From contig NZ_LNNH01000007.1 in NCBI RefSeq assembly GCF_001542915.1, forward strand, positions 61,263 to 125,262: a DNA stretch of 64,000 nt. Direction: 5' to 3'. Shown here one piece after another: positions 44,963 to 52,897 of the stretch. Source of the DNA: Peribacillus simplex (GTDB taxonomy: Bacteria > Bacillota > Bacilli > Bacillales > DSM-1321). The first letter of the stretch is position 1, and every line of letters begins with the position of its first letter. Both the position numbers and the translations under genes were made by a program. The notes under the pieces were generated by a model, which did not search any database, was not told the origin of the DNA, and worked only from the letters and a program-made list of their open reading frames with translations.

Positions 44963-45544
44963 TTGAAAAGCAATGACATTAAAGAAGCTGCTCTTAAATA
45001 TTTTACGATCCATGGTTATGAAGGAGCATCCCTTTCACAAATAGCAGAAGAAGTCGGCATGAGAAAGCAATCCATTTACGCCCATTTTAAAGGGAAGGAT
45101 GATCTTTTTCTGAACGTTTTACGTGATGCGAAAGAGACGGAGTTAACTTCCAAACTTCAATATTTCAGTAAAGTGGATTCAAGGAACCCTGAGAAGGATT
45201 TATACGGATTCTTACAATTGATCATCGATCTTTTCCAAAAAAATGAGCATGTAAAGTTCTGGCTGCGGATGTCTTTTTTTCCGCCAGCCCATCTGGAGGA
45301 AGCCATTACAGAGGAAGTCATCGACATAGAGGAAAAAGTGCAGGCCATACTTGAAGAAAAATTTCAGGATTGGATCAATGCCGGGTTAATCATTGAAGAG
45401 GCGGCAATCACGCCTACGTTCGCCTTCTTGGGAGTTGTCGATTCGATTATGCTTGAGCTTGTATACGGCAATGATGAGAAGCGGCTGAAGGATAAAGTGG
45501 CGGCCTCCTGGACAGTGTTCTGGAGAGGTATATCGCCTAAATGA
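44963..45544 (+). CDS. TetR family transcriptional regulator
   Basis: A 193-residue regulator. The N-terminal helix-turn-helix 'SLSQIAEEVGMRKQSIYAHF' ends in the 'YAHFKGKDDLF' signature; the all-helical C-terminal part binds the inducer. TTG at 44963 is the better start (GAGGTG 6 bases upstream); GTG at 44954 overlaps that site. The operator in its leader and the MFS exporter 25 bases downstream imply drug-induced derepression of the pair. Confidence 0.86.
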   Translation: MKSNDIKEAALKYFTIHGYEGASLSQIAEEVGMRKQSIYAHFKGKDDLFLNVLRDAKETELTSKLQYFSKVDSRNPEKDLYGFLQLIIDLFQKNEHVKFWLRMSFFPPAHLEEAITEEVIDIEEKVQAILEEKFQDWINAGLIIEEAAITPTFAFLGVVDSIMLELVYGNDEKRLKDKVAASWTVFWRGISPK

Positions 45545-45569
45545 TTTACATGGAAAGAGGTGTCACTAC

Positions 45570-46772
45570 ATGGTTAAACCAATTAAAGAACAAAAGGCGG
45601 TATTGATCATATTGCTAAGCAATATATTCATCGCCTTTCTGGGAATCGGTCTCATCATCCCCGTCATGCCATCCTTGATGAACATCATGCACCTGTCAGG
45701 CAGTACGATGGGCTATCTTGTGGCCGTATTTGCGGTATCCCAGCTTATTATGTCCCCGTTCGCAGGCAGGTGGGTCGACCGTTACGGCAGAAAGAAAATC
45801 ATCATAATCGGATTATTCCTTTTTGGTGTGTCGGAGCTTATCTTCGGTTTGGGCACGAACGTCGCCGTGTTTTATCTATCAAGGATTCTCGGCGGGATCA
45901 GTGCAGCATTCATTATGCCGGGCGTTACGGCGTATGTTGCAGATATTACATCCGTTAAGGAGCGTCCAAAAGCGATGGGGTACATTTCCGCCGCCATTAG
46001 CTTGGGCTTTATTATAGGGCCGGGAATAGGCGGGTTCGTTGCTGAATACGGAATCCGTTACCCCTTCTTCCTTGCGGCACTGATTGCTTTTATAGCCTGC
46101 CTTTCATCCATATTTATATTGAAAGAGCCACTGACAAAGGAACAGCTTGCAGAAGTTTCGGCTGATGCAGGGCAAACGAACTTTGTTTCCGATTTAAAAA
46201 AATCCCTTAATCCGCTCTACTTCATTGCATTCATCCTAGTATTCGTACTGGCATTTGGATTATCGGCATATGAAACTGTTTTTAGCCTGTTTTCCGATCA
46301 TAAATTCGGTTTCACACCGAAGGATATTGCAATGATCATTACGATAAGCTCAATCTTCGGGGTGGTTGTGCAAGTATTCATGTTCGGAAAAATGGTGGAT
46401 ATCCTCGGGGAAAAGAAGCTGATTCAATTATGTTTGATCGTCGGTGCCATATTTGCAGTTGCTTCCACCTTGATCTCCAGCTATATGGCCGTGTTGGCGG
46501 TGACATGCTTCATCTTCCTTGCATTTGACTTGCTTCGTCCGGCATTGACGACATTTTTATCAAAAGCGGGCGGGAAAGAGCAAGGGTTCGTAGCGGGCAT
46601 GAACTCAACCTACACGAGCTTAGGGAATATCGTCGGTCCGGCAATGGGCGGGATTCTATTTGACATAAACATACACTATCCATATCTTTTTGCTGCAGTC
46701 ATTATGGTCATCGGCCTTGGTATTACAGTCATCTGGAAGGAAAAACGTTTGGCTGAAAGCTTAGTGCAATGA
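45570..46772 (+). CDS. MFS multidrug exporter (NorA/Bmr-like, DHA1)
   Basis: A 400-residue protein with twelve membrane helices. Motif A 'GRWVDRYGRKKIIIIG' follows helix 2, and motif C appears as 'SLGFIIGPGIGGF' in helix 5, which marks drug:proton antiporters. Co-transcribed with the TetR regulator. Substrates cannot be named. GAGGTG lies 8 bases before the ATG. Confidence 0.87.
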   Translation: MVKPIKEQKAVLIILLSNIFIAFLGIGLIIPVMPSLMNIMHLSGSTMGYLVAVFAVSQLIMSPFAGRWVDRYGRKKIIIIGLFLFGVSELIFGLGTNVAVFYLSRILGGISAAFIMPGVTAYVADITSVKERPKAMGYISAAISLGFIIGPGIGGFVAEYGIRYPFFLAALIAFIACLSSIFILKEPLTKEQLAEVSADAGQTNFVSDLKKSLNPLYFIAFILVFVLAFGLSAYETVFSLFSDHKFGFTPKDIAMIITISSIFGVVVQVFMFGKMVDILGEKKLIQLCLIVGAIFAVASTLISSYMAVLAVTCFIFLAFDLLRPALTTFLSKAGGKEQGFVAGMNSTYTSLGNIVGPAMGGILFDINIHYPYLFAAVIMVIGLGITVIWKEKRLAESLVQ

Positions 46773-46821
46773 TTAGCAATTCCTGAAACATCAATTACGT
46801 GGTTGATTCCTTTCATGACAT

Positions 46822-46862
46822 AAAGCCCCCTTGTCCATATCGGAAAGGGGGCTTTGTTTTTT
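46822..46862 (+). terminator. Terminator after the MFS gene
   Basis: Perfect 11-bp stem AAAGCCCCCTT / AAGGGGGCTTT (46822-46832 and 46844-46854), then GTTTTTTT. Confidence 0.9.
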
Positions 46863-46903
46863 GAATCTATTAACGGGAATTAACAAATAATAGACGGATT
46901 GCA

Positions 46904-47116
46904 TCAAATCCCATTATATTTCCTTTCAATTCTCCTAAGCTCATCTGAAAGACCGAATAAGGTGTGTAATACGGCAGTTTGGATATATAGATTCATATAG
47001 TTATCATTGCTCTTCTTTTGAAAAGATAAATCATGTTTTTCATCAATGATTCTAGTGATGCATTGGTTGATTTCAGTCCACAATTCTTTCGTGCTTTCTT
47101 TCGTTTTCGTCTCCAT
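46904..47116 (-). CDS. Small helical protein of unknown function
   Basis: A 70-residue soluble protein (METKTKESTKELWTEINQC...) predicted to be almost all helix, with a central hydrophobic segment 'IQTAVLHTLFGLSDELRRI'. The ATG at 47116 is chosen because the AAAAGGAGTGGGAG sequence precedes it; the in-frame ATG at 47149 would place that site inside the gene. No family recognised. Confidence 0.6.
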   Translation of the reverse strand: METKTKESTKELWTEINQCITRIIDEKHDLSFQKKSNDNYMNLYIQTAVLHTLFGLSDELRRIERKYNGI

Positions 47117-47504
47117 ATTCTCCCACTCCTTTTTTATTATTCTATCCACTCTATTAAATTCTTATACTTGGTTTCCGTTAATTTCATTCTTCAATTTCCG
47201 ACAAGATACCGCACATCCATCATTCCTGCATGAAGGGGAGTTCTCTTCCTGCATCAAAAATGACAATAAGACATTTATATGAAGGCGCTGGCGGAAGGAG
47301 AGTGATTTATCGACAGAAAAATTGTAAATTCATTACAAATTGACTAAATATATATTGCAAAAAAACCATTTAATAACATATAATTCTGAATATATATAAA
47401 ATTCTTTAAATTTGATGGTTGCAGTGGTTTTAAGATCTGGCGCCATATGAAATGAGGATTTTTTTATAGTAAATCATCCGTTCCAATGAGAGGAGATGGT
47501 AAAA
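47117..47504 (+). other. Gap before cstA with a likely promoter
   Basis: No gene seen in about 390 bases. TTGCAA (47355-47360), 18-base spacer and TATAAT (47379-47384) form a plausible SigA promoter for cstA, leaving a leader of about 115 bases. Confidence 0.5.
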
Positions 47505-49562
47505 ATGAAAGCGCTTAAATCAGTCGTTCTTTGGGGAATCATTTCCGCTGTGGGGGCCGTGAGTTTTGGTTTTGTCGCTTTAAACCGCGGGGAAAGCATC
47601 AATGCCATGTGGATCGTTACGGCAGCACTCTGTGTTTATTCCATTGCCTATCGCTTTTATAGTAAATTCATCGCACAGAAAGTGTTTGAGCTGGATGATG
47701 ATCGCCAAACCCCGGCAGAAGCGAATAATGATGGGAAGGACTATGTACCTACTAATAAATGGGTGCTTTTTGGACACCATTTTGCGGCGATTGCTGGTGC
47801 GGGCCCTCTAGTGGGACCCATTCTCGCAGCCCAGATGGGATATTTGCCAGGGACACTCTGGCTTGTTGTCGGAGTTGTATTGGCAGGTGCCGTTCAGGAT
47901 TTCATCATTCTCTTCGGCTCGATGCGCCGAAACGGTAAATCCTTGGGTGAAATGATCAAAGAGGAAATTGGGCCCGTTACAGGTTTGATAGCCATGATCG
48001 GAATCCTTGGCATCATGATCATCTTATTGGCGGTGCTTGCCCTCGTTGTCGTAAAGGCGCTGGTCGGAAGCCCTTGGGGGATGTTCACGATCGCCTCGAC
48101 GATACCGATTGCCGTCCTCATGGGCATCTATATGCGCTATATAAGGCCAGGACGTGTAGGCGAAGGTTCCATCCTGGGCATCATCCTGTTGATGCTGGCG
48201 TTATACTTCGGACGCTTTGTATCGGAAAGCGCGACATTGGCGCCGATGTTCACCTTCAGCGGTGAAACGATTGCCATCATGTTGATAGTATACGGCTTCG
48301 TTGCTTCCGTTTTGCCGGTATGGATGTTATTGGCACCGCGTGATTACTTAAGTACGTTTTTGAAAATCGGAACGATCATCGGACTTGCGCTTGGCATCTT
48401 TCTTGTCATGCCGAGCCTTGAAATGCCTGCCGTCACCCAATTCATTGATGGAACTGGACCCGTATTCGCCGGGAATCTATTCCCTTTCCTATTCATTACG
48501 ATCGCTTGTGGAGCGGTGTCGGGATTCCATGCTCTCGTTTCATCTGGTACAACTCCTAAAATGATTGAACGTGAGTCCCATTCCCGTCCAATCGGTTACG
48601 GGGCGATGCTGACTGAATCATTTGTTGCCATCATGGCGATGATTGCAGCCTGTGTCCTGACGCCAGGGATTTATTTTGCAATTAACAGCCCGGGAGCGGT
48701 TGTGGGGACGGAGCCGGTCCAGGTGGCGGCGACGATATCGGATTGGGGCTTCGTTTTGACGCCGGAAATGATCACTGACCTTGCGGATGATGTTGGGGAA
48801 GAGACCATTTTATCCCGAACTGGAGGGGCGCCAACCTTTGCGATCGGGATGGCCCACATCTTCTCGCAAGTGATTGGCGGAGCATCGCTGATGGCATTTT
48901 GGTATCACTTTGCGATCCTGTTCGAGGCGCTGTTCATATTGACGACCATTGATGCAGGAACAAGGGTTGGGCGTTTCATGATCCAGGATATCATCGGAAC
49001 CTTCTACAAGCCATTTGCCGAAACGAATAAGTGGCTGCCCAATATCATTGCTACGGCCATTTGTGTAATTGGCTGGGGATACTTCCTTTATCAAGGGGTC
49101 ATCGATCCGCTTGGCGGGATCAATACCCTCTGGCCGTTATTTGGAATCGCGAATCAAATGCTTGCTGCCATTGCGTTGCTGCTTGGTACAACAGTCCTCT
49201 TTAAAATGGGCAAAAAAGCATACAGTTGGGTCACTCTTGTCCCGACTACCTTCTTATTGATCGTGACCATGACGGCTGGCTGGCAAAAGCTGTTTCATGA
49301 TAACTCGGCGATCGGCTTTTTAGCTCATAAGGATAAGTTCAAGGCTGCGTATGATAAAGGGGAAATCCTCGCTCCTGCAAAAGATTTAGCCGAAATGAAG
49401 CAGGTCATCGTCAATGATTATGTCGATGCTGCACTTTGTGCCATCTTCATGATCGTTGTGATCACTGTCCTTATTTCTGCAATAAGGCTGTGGATAAAAG
49501 TGCTGAAGAACCAGAAAATAGATTTACATGAATCGCCTTATGTATCGAGAAGGACCTCATAA
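47505..49562 (+). CDS. cstA: CstA family carbon-starvation transporter
   Basis: A 685-residue protein with about 16-18 membrane helices. The CstA marks are 'HHFAAIAGAGPLVGPILAAQ', 'GFHALVSSGTTPKMI' and 'FEALFILTTIDAGTRVGRF'. Members take up pyruvate or peptides when preferred carbon is gone. ATG at 47505 is 9 bases after AGAGGAG; the ATG at 47496 abuts that site. Followed by ybdD after 13 bases, the usual partner. Confidence 0.9.
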   Translation: MKALKSVVLWGIISAVGAVSFGFVALNRGESINAMWIVTAALCVYSIAYRFYSKFIAQKVFELDDDRQTPAEANNDGKDYVPTNKWVLFGHHFAAIAGAGPLVGPILAAQMGYLPGTLWLVVGVVLAGAVQDFIILFGSMRRNGKSLGEMIKEEIGPVTGLIAMIGILGIMIILLAVLALVVVKALVGSPWGMFTIASTIPIAVLMGIYMRYIRPGRVGEGSILGIILLMLALYFGRFVSESATLAPMFTFSGETIAIMLIVYGFVASVLPVWMLLAPRDYLSTFLKIGTIIGLALGIFLVMPSLEMPAVTQFIDGTGPVFAGNLFPFLFITIACGAVSGFHALVSSGTTPKMIERESHSRPIGYGAMLTESFVAIMAMIAACVLTPGIYFAINSPGAVVGTEPVQVAATISDWGFVLTPEMITDLADDVGEETILSRTGGAPTFAIGMAHIFSQVIGGASLMAFWYHFAILFEALFILTTIDAGTRVGRFMIQDIIGTFYKPFAETNKWLPNIIATAICVIGWGYFLYQGVIDPLGGINTLWPLFGIANQMLAAIALLLGTTVLFKMGKKAYSWVTLVPTTFLLIVTMTAGWQKLFHDNSAIGFLAHKDKFKAAYDKGEILAPAKDLAEMKQVIVNDYVDAALCAIFMIVVITVLISAIRLWIKVLKNQKIDLHESPYVSRRTS

Positions 49563-49575
49563 GGGAGGGAAGGCA

Positions 49576-49779
49576 ATGTTGAAAAGGTTGACCAAGATAC
49601 TCAGCTACAGAAAACAGTTTGTCAGTTTGCTTGTAGGCGTGCCCAGTTATGATACCTATGTGACACATATGAACGTCCACCATCCGGAAGATCCCGTAAA
49701 GACGAGGAAAGAATTTTTCTGCGAAGCACAGGATGAACGATATAATGCAAAAGGCGGGAAAGTATCCAGATGCTGTTGA
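49576..49779 (+). CDS. ybdD: YbdD/YjiX family small protein
   Basis: A 67-residue protein of the family always found behind cstA-like genes. It has the pattern 'GVPSYDTYVTHMNVHHPEDP', 'RKEFFCEAQDERY' and a C-terminal Cys pair 'RCC'. It is presumed to assist the transporter; molecular role unknown. ATG at 49576 follows GGGAGGGAAGG. Confidence 0.88.
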   Translation: MLKRLTKILSYRKQFVSLLVGVPSYDTYVTHMNVHHPEDPVKTRKEFFCEAQDERYNAKGGKVSRCC

Positions 49780-49795
49780 ATGAATATACGCTTGA

Positions 49796-49829
49796 AGGCT
49801 CCTCGAATATGAGGGGCTTTTTTTTTGTG
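49796..49829 (+). terminator. Terminator after cstA-ybdD
   Basis: GCTCCTC / GAGGGGC stem (core about 49798-49804 and 49811-49817) followed by a T-run of nine. Confidence 0.85.
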
Positions 49830-49857
49830 AGGTAAAGATCTAGTTCAATGGTTTTGA

Positions 49858-49874
49858 TGTTATATAACCTTACA
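49858..49874 (+). promoter_or_regulatory. TnrA-type box 1
   Basis: TGTTATATAACCTTACA fits TGTNA-N7-TNACA exactly. It lies 115 bases before amtB, upstream of a possible TTGAAT-N17-TATGAT promoter (49902-49930), where activation by TnrA under nitrogen limitation would act. Confidence 0.75.
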
Positions 49875-49949
49875 TTAGGTTATTAATACGGAAAAAATCT
49901 ATTGAATTATTAGAAAATTAAGTATATGATAAAAAATATAACATATCTT

Positions 49950-49966
49950 TGTTAACAAACATAACA
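49950..49966 (+). promoter_or_regulatory. TnrA/GlnR-type box 2
   Basis: TGTTAACAAACATAACA also fits TGTNA-N7-TNACA. It lies only 22 bases before the amtB start, downstream of the likely promoter, a position suited to repression. Confidence 0.55.
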
Positions 49967-49988
49967 TGTAAAACAAGGGGGAAACAAT

Positions 49989-51203
49989 ATGCAAATGGCT
50001 GATTCGGTTTTTATGTTTTTGGCGACCATGATGGTTTGGCTCATGACACCAGGGATTGCCTTATTTTATGGGGGGATGGTAAAAAGTAAAAATGTCCTGA
50101 ATACCGCAATGCACAGTTACATGCCACTTGCCGTCATTTCGATTCTTTGGGTGCTTATCGGATATTCTTTATCATTTTCACCTGGAAATACACTTCTAGG
50201 TGGTCTGGATTGGGTGGGGTTAAAGGATGTAGGGTTCCAACCTGGTCCTTACAGCGAAACGATTCCTCATAGCTTATTCATGTTATTCCAAATGACTTTT
50301 GCCGTTTTAACCGTATCGATCATTGCAGGTGGAATTGCCGAACGAATGAAGTTTTCAGCATTCTTGATCTTTACGATCTTGTGGTCGCTATTGGTATACG
50401 CACCAGTTGCGCATTGGGTATGGGGAGGAGGCTGGCTGGCGCAGCTTGGTACATTGGATTTTGCTGGAGGCAACGTTGTTCATATTTCTTCAGGGGTTGC
50501 CGGTTTGGTTTTGGCGATCATGGTAGGGAAAAGGAAGGAATCGGGGGACAGTGCGCCGCATAATCTGCCGTTAACTTTCCTTGGCGGATCATTAATATGG
50601 TTCGGGTGGTACGGTTTTAACGTCGGAAGCGCTTTGACGATCAATGCAGTGGCAATGACGGTATTCGTGAATACAGCCGTGGCTGCAGCTGCTGGCATCA
50701 TAGGCTGGCTGATCGTTGAGTACATGGCAAATAAAAAGGCGACATTGCTTGGAGCAGTATCCGGAGCGATTTCCGGGTTGGTTGCCATTACACCCGCTTG
50801 CGGATTCGTGACGCCTGCATCCTCGATCATCATAGGAGTCGTCGGTGGGGCAGTATGCTTCTGGGGCGTATTCTTCTTGAAGAATAAACTGGGGTATGAC
50901 GATGCATTGGATGCTTTCGGGCTGCATGGGATAGGCGGAACATGGGGAGGCATCGCTACTGGTTTATTCGCAACGACTTCCGTCAACGAAGCTGGGGGAA
51001 ATGGATTATTTTACGGGGATTTCAACTTACTGTGGAAGCAGCTTGTGGCCATCATTGCCACATATATTTTCGTTGCCGTGGTCACTTATGTCCTTGCTAA
51101 AGTGATTAATGTGTTCGTTCCGTTGCGCGTCAGTGATGAAGATGAGTCAATGGGGCTCGATCTTACACTTCATGGCGAAAAGGCCTATCATGAATCAATT
51201 TAG
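49989..51203 (+). CDS. amtB: Ammonium transporter AmtB (NrgA)
   Basis: A 404-residue channel with eleven membrane helices. The twin-His pore is visible in 'GGNVVHISSGVAGL' and 'DAFGLHGIGGTWGG'; 'GGIAERMKFSAFL' is also typical. It moves ammonium under nitrogen limitation. AAGGGGGAAAC precedes the ATG. Two TnrA-type boxes upstream and glnK 15 bases downstream match the nrgAB operon of B. subtilis. Confidence 0.95.
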   Translation: MQMADSVFMFLATMMVWLMTPGIALFYGGMVKSKNVLNTAMHSYMPLAVISILWVLIGYSLSFSPGNTLLGGLDWVGLKDVGFQPGPYSETIPHSLFMLFQMTFAVLTVSIIAGGIAERMKFSAFLIFTILWSLLVYAPVAHWVWGGGWLAQLGTLDFAGGNVVHISSGVAGLVLAIMVGKRKESGDSAPHNLPLTFLGGSLIWFGWYGFNVGSALTINAVAMTVFVNTAVAAAAGIIGWLIVEYMANKKATLLGAVSGAISGLVAITPACGFVTPASSIIIGVVGGAVCFWGVFFLKNKLGYDDALDAFGLHGIGGTWGGIATGLFATTSVNEAGGNGLFYGDFNLLWKQLVAIIATYIFVAVVTYVLAKVINVFVPLRVSDEDESMGLDLTLHGEKAYHESI

Positions 51204-51218
51204 AAGGAGGGTGAATAT

Positions 51219-51581
51219 ATGTCAGAGGTTTTAACGAAAATAGATATCATTACTCGTCCAATCAAGTTTGAACAATTCAAAGCGGAACTAGCAAAAATAG
51301 GGGTAAGCGGAATGACTGTATCGGAAGTGAAAGGGACGGGTCTCCAAAAAAGCTATGTGGAAACGTATAGGGGCAAAAATCGCGAAATGTCCTTACATGA
51401 CCGTTTGAAAATCGAAATCGTCGTATGTGAAGTTCCGGTTCAGGAAGTTGTAGATGTAGCGCGTAAATTCCTAAGCACAGGTAAACCTGGTGACGGGAAA
51501 ATCTTCATTTATGAATTGGCGAATGTTGTGAATATCCGTACGGGAAAAGAAGGACATGATGCGCTGAGGAATGAGTTCTAA
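51219..51581 (+). CDS. glnK: PII signal protein GlnK (NrgB)
   Basis: A 120-residue PII protein. It has the N-terminal strand 'KIDIITRPIKFEQF', the T-loop region 'YVETYRGKNREMSLHDRLKI' that inserts into AmtB, and the C-terminal 'GKPGDGKIFIYELANVVNIR'. It senses ATP/ADP and 2-oxoglutarate, and in Bacillus docks to AmtB and binds TnrA. AGAAGGAGGGTG precedes the ATG. Second gene of the operon. Confidence 0.95.
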   Translation: MSEVLTKIDIITRPIKFEQFKAELAKIGVSGMTVSEVKGTGLQKSYVETYRGKNREMSLHDRLKIEIVVCEVPVQEVVDVARKFLSTGKPGDGKIFIYELANVVNIRTGKEGHDALRNEF

Positions 51582-51642
51582 CGCACTGAAGGAAACCGAC
51601 CGGAGCTGAATTTCAATTGATTAAAGAAAAGGAGCGAAACAA

Positions 51643-51822
51643 ATGGGAAGACTGGTCCGAATCGTTAATGCCAAAAAACAGAAGATTGCCACCACTCTCA
51701 TTTCGGAAGGAATATATCAACCTGATGATCGAGCCTTTTTATTGGAATTGCCATTAAAGAATTTAGAGGAAATTCTGTCGCTTCGAAGTAAATCCGCCTT
51801 TCGCGATCCCTCAAATAAATAA
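51643..51822 (+). CDS. FbpA-like small basic protein
   Basis: A 59-residue protein: 'RLVRIVNAKKQKIATTLISE', then 'GIYQPDDRAFLLELPLKNLEEIL'. The order (basic helix, 'GIY', 'LLEL', 'LKNLEE') resembles the Fur-regulated basic protein A family of Bacillus, which supports sRNA-mediated iron sparing. AAAGGAG precedes the ATG. No Fur box was seen directly upstream, so iron control is not shown. It may be read through from glnK. 51823-52115 contains a weak hairpin and no gene. Confidence 0.55.
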   Translation: MGRLVRIVNAKKQKIATTLISEGIYQPDDRAFLLELPLKNLEEILSLRSKSAFRDPSNK

Positions 51823-52115
51823 CCCATCAGCCGTTCTTGTGGATCGGCTTCTTTTTGTTTAAATCATCCAAGGCATCTTTTTTCTTGAATCATCCATGGA
51901 AATCACGGAGCTTTCCAACTATAATGGGTAAGGGCATAAATTTAAATCCGCTTTTTTTGCTTTTTTTGACACTTTTCGCTTAGTTAATTCAATTTTTCTT
52001 TATTTTGCAAAAGTGAGGTGGAAAAAGTTCGTGAAGATCGACGGAACGATTTCGAGGATGCTCTTTTTCGTAATGGGGAAATTATTTAATATGTTTTATT
52101 AAGAGGTGAAAGGAA

Positions 52116-52766
52116 ATGGACCAATTTACGGTCGAATCCGTTTTAAATATCATCAGGGAATTTGTACCAAAGGATGCTTCAATTTCCGTGGCTGATTCTG
52201 AAAAATACATTTATTACCAACCTAGCAAGCAAGTTGACTTAAGGATCAAACCGGGTGATTTAATAAGTGAAAACACAGCTACATACAAGGCATTGAGTTT
52301 CCGTAAAAAAATTGGGGTGCAAGTTGAGAGTAATGTTTTTGGCGTACCGTACTATGGGTTGAGTGTACCGATCATGAATGAGGGCAATCCTCTAGGGGCG
52401 GTCACGGCGATCTTGCCATCAAAGCCATTGATTTTACCTACATCATTCCTGACCATTAAAATGGATGACCGCTGGATTCCGCTTCCATATGGTGAAATTA
52501 TGTATTTAGAAGCGCAAAACAGGAAAACGAAAATTCAGTCCGAACTTGTGAGCGGATACCATAAAATGAACTTAAGTGAATTGGAATTCATATTACCGAG
52601 CGATTTATTCATTCGGGTGCATCGTTCTTATATCGTCAACATCAATTATATACAAGAAATCCTTCCGGATTTTCATTCAACGTTTTTGCTTATCATGAAG
52701 GATAATTCCAAAATTCAAGTCAGTCAAACATATGCAAGTCAATTCAGGAGAGCACTCGGTTTTTAG
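52116..52766 (+). CDS. LytTR-domain transcriptional regulator with a sensor-like N-terminus
   Basis: A 216-residue regulator. The C-terminal LytTR DNA-binding domain (about 110-216) has 'EIMYLEAQNRKTKIQSE', 'LFIRVHRSYIVNINYIQEI' and 'LIMKDNSKIQVSQTYASQFR' (split blocks). There is no receiver domain; instead the first 100 residues look like a small PAS/Cache-like sensor ('VPYYGLSVPIMNEGNPLGAV'). It is next to the CoA-transferase gene and probably controls it. AGAGGTGAAAGGAA precedes the ATG. Confidence 0.82.
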   Translation: MDQFTVESVLNIIREFVPKDASISVADSEKYIYYQPSKQVDLRIKPGDLISENTATYKALSFRKKIGVQVESNVFGVPYYGLSVPIMNEGNPLGAVTAILPSKPLILPTSFLTIKMDDRWIPLPYGEIMYLEAQNRKTKIQSELVSGYHKMNLSELEFILPSDLFIRVHRSYIVNINYIQEILPDFHSTFLLIMKDNSKIQVSQTYASQFRRALGF

Positions 52767-52818
52767 TGCTCTTCTTTATGTGATTAAAATGCTGTTTGAT
52801 GCCCAAATTATGGCTTTT

Positions 52819-52834
52819 CATTCGGAAACGAATG
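52819..52834 (+). promoter_or_regulatory. Inverted repeat before the CoA-transferase gene
   Basis: CATTCG-GAAA-CGAATG, 6-bp arms, 64 bases before the CoA-transferase start. Candidate binding site, possibly for the LytTR regulator, although LytTR sites are usually direct repeats. Confidence 0.35.
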
Positions 52835-52897
52835 TGACAATTACACCGGATTGATAAAATTAGGTGTGAGAAAAGCAAAAAAATGGGGGTCTTTCGG

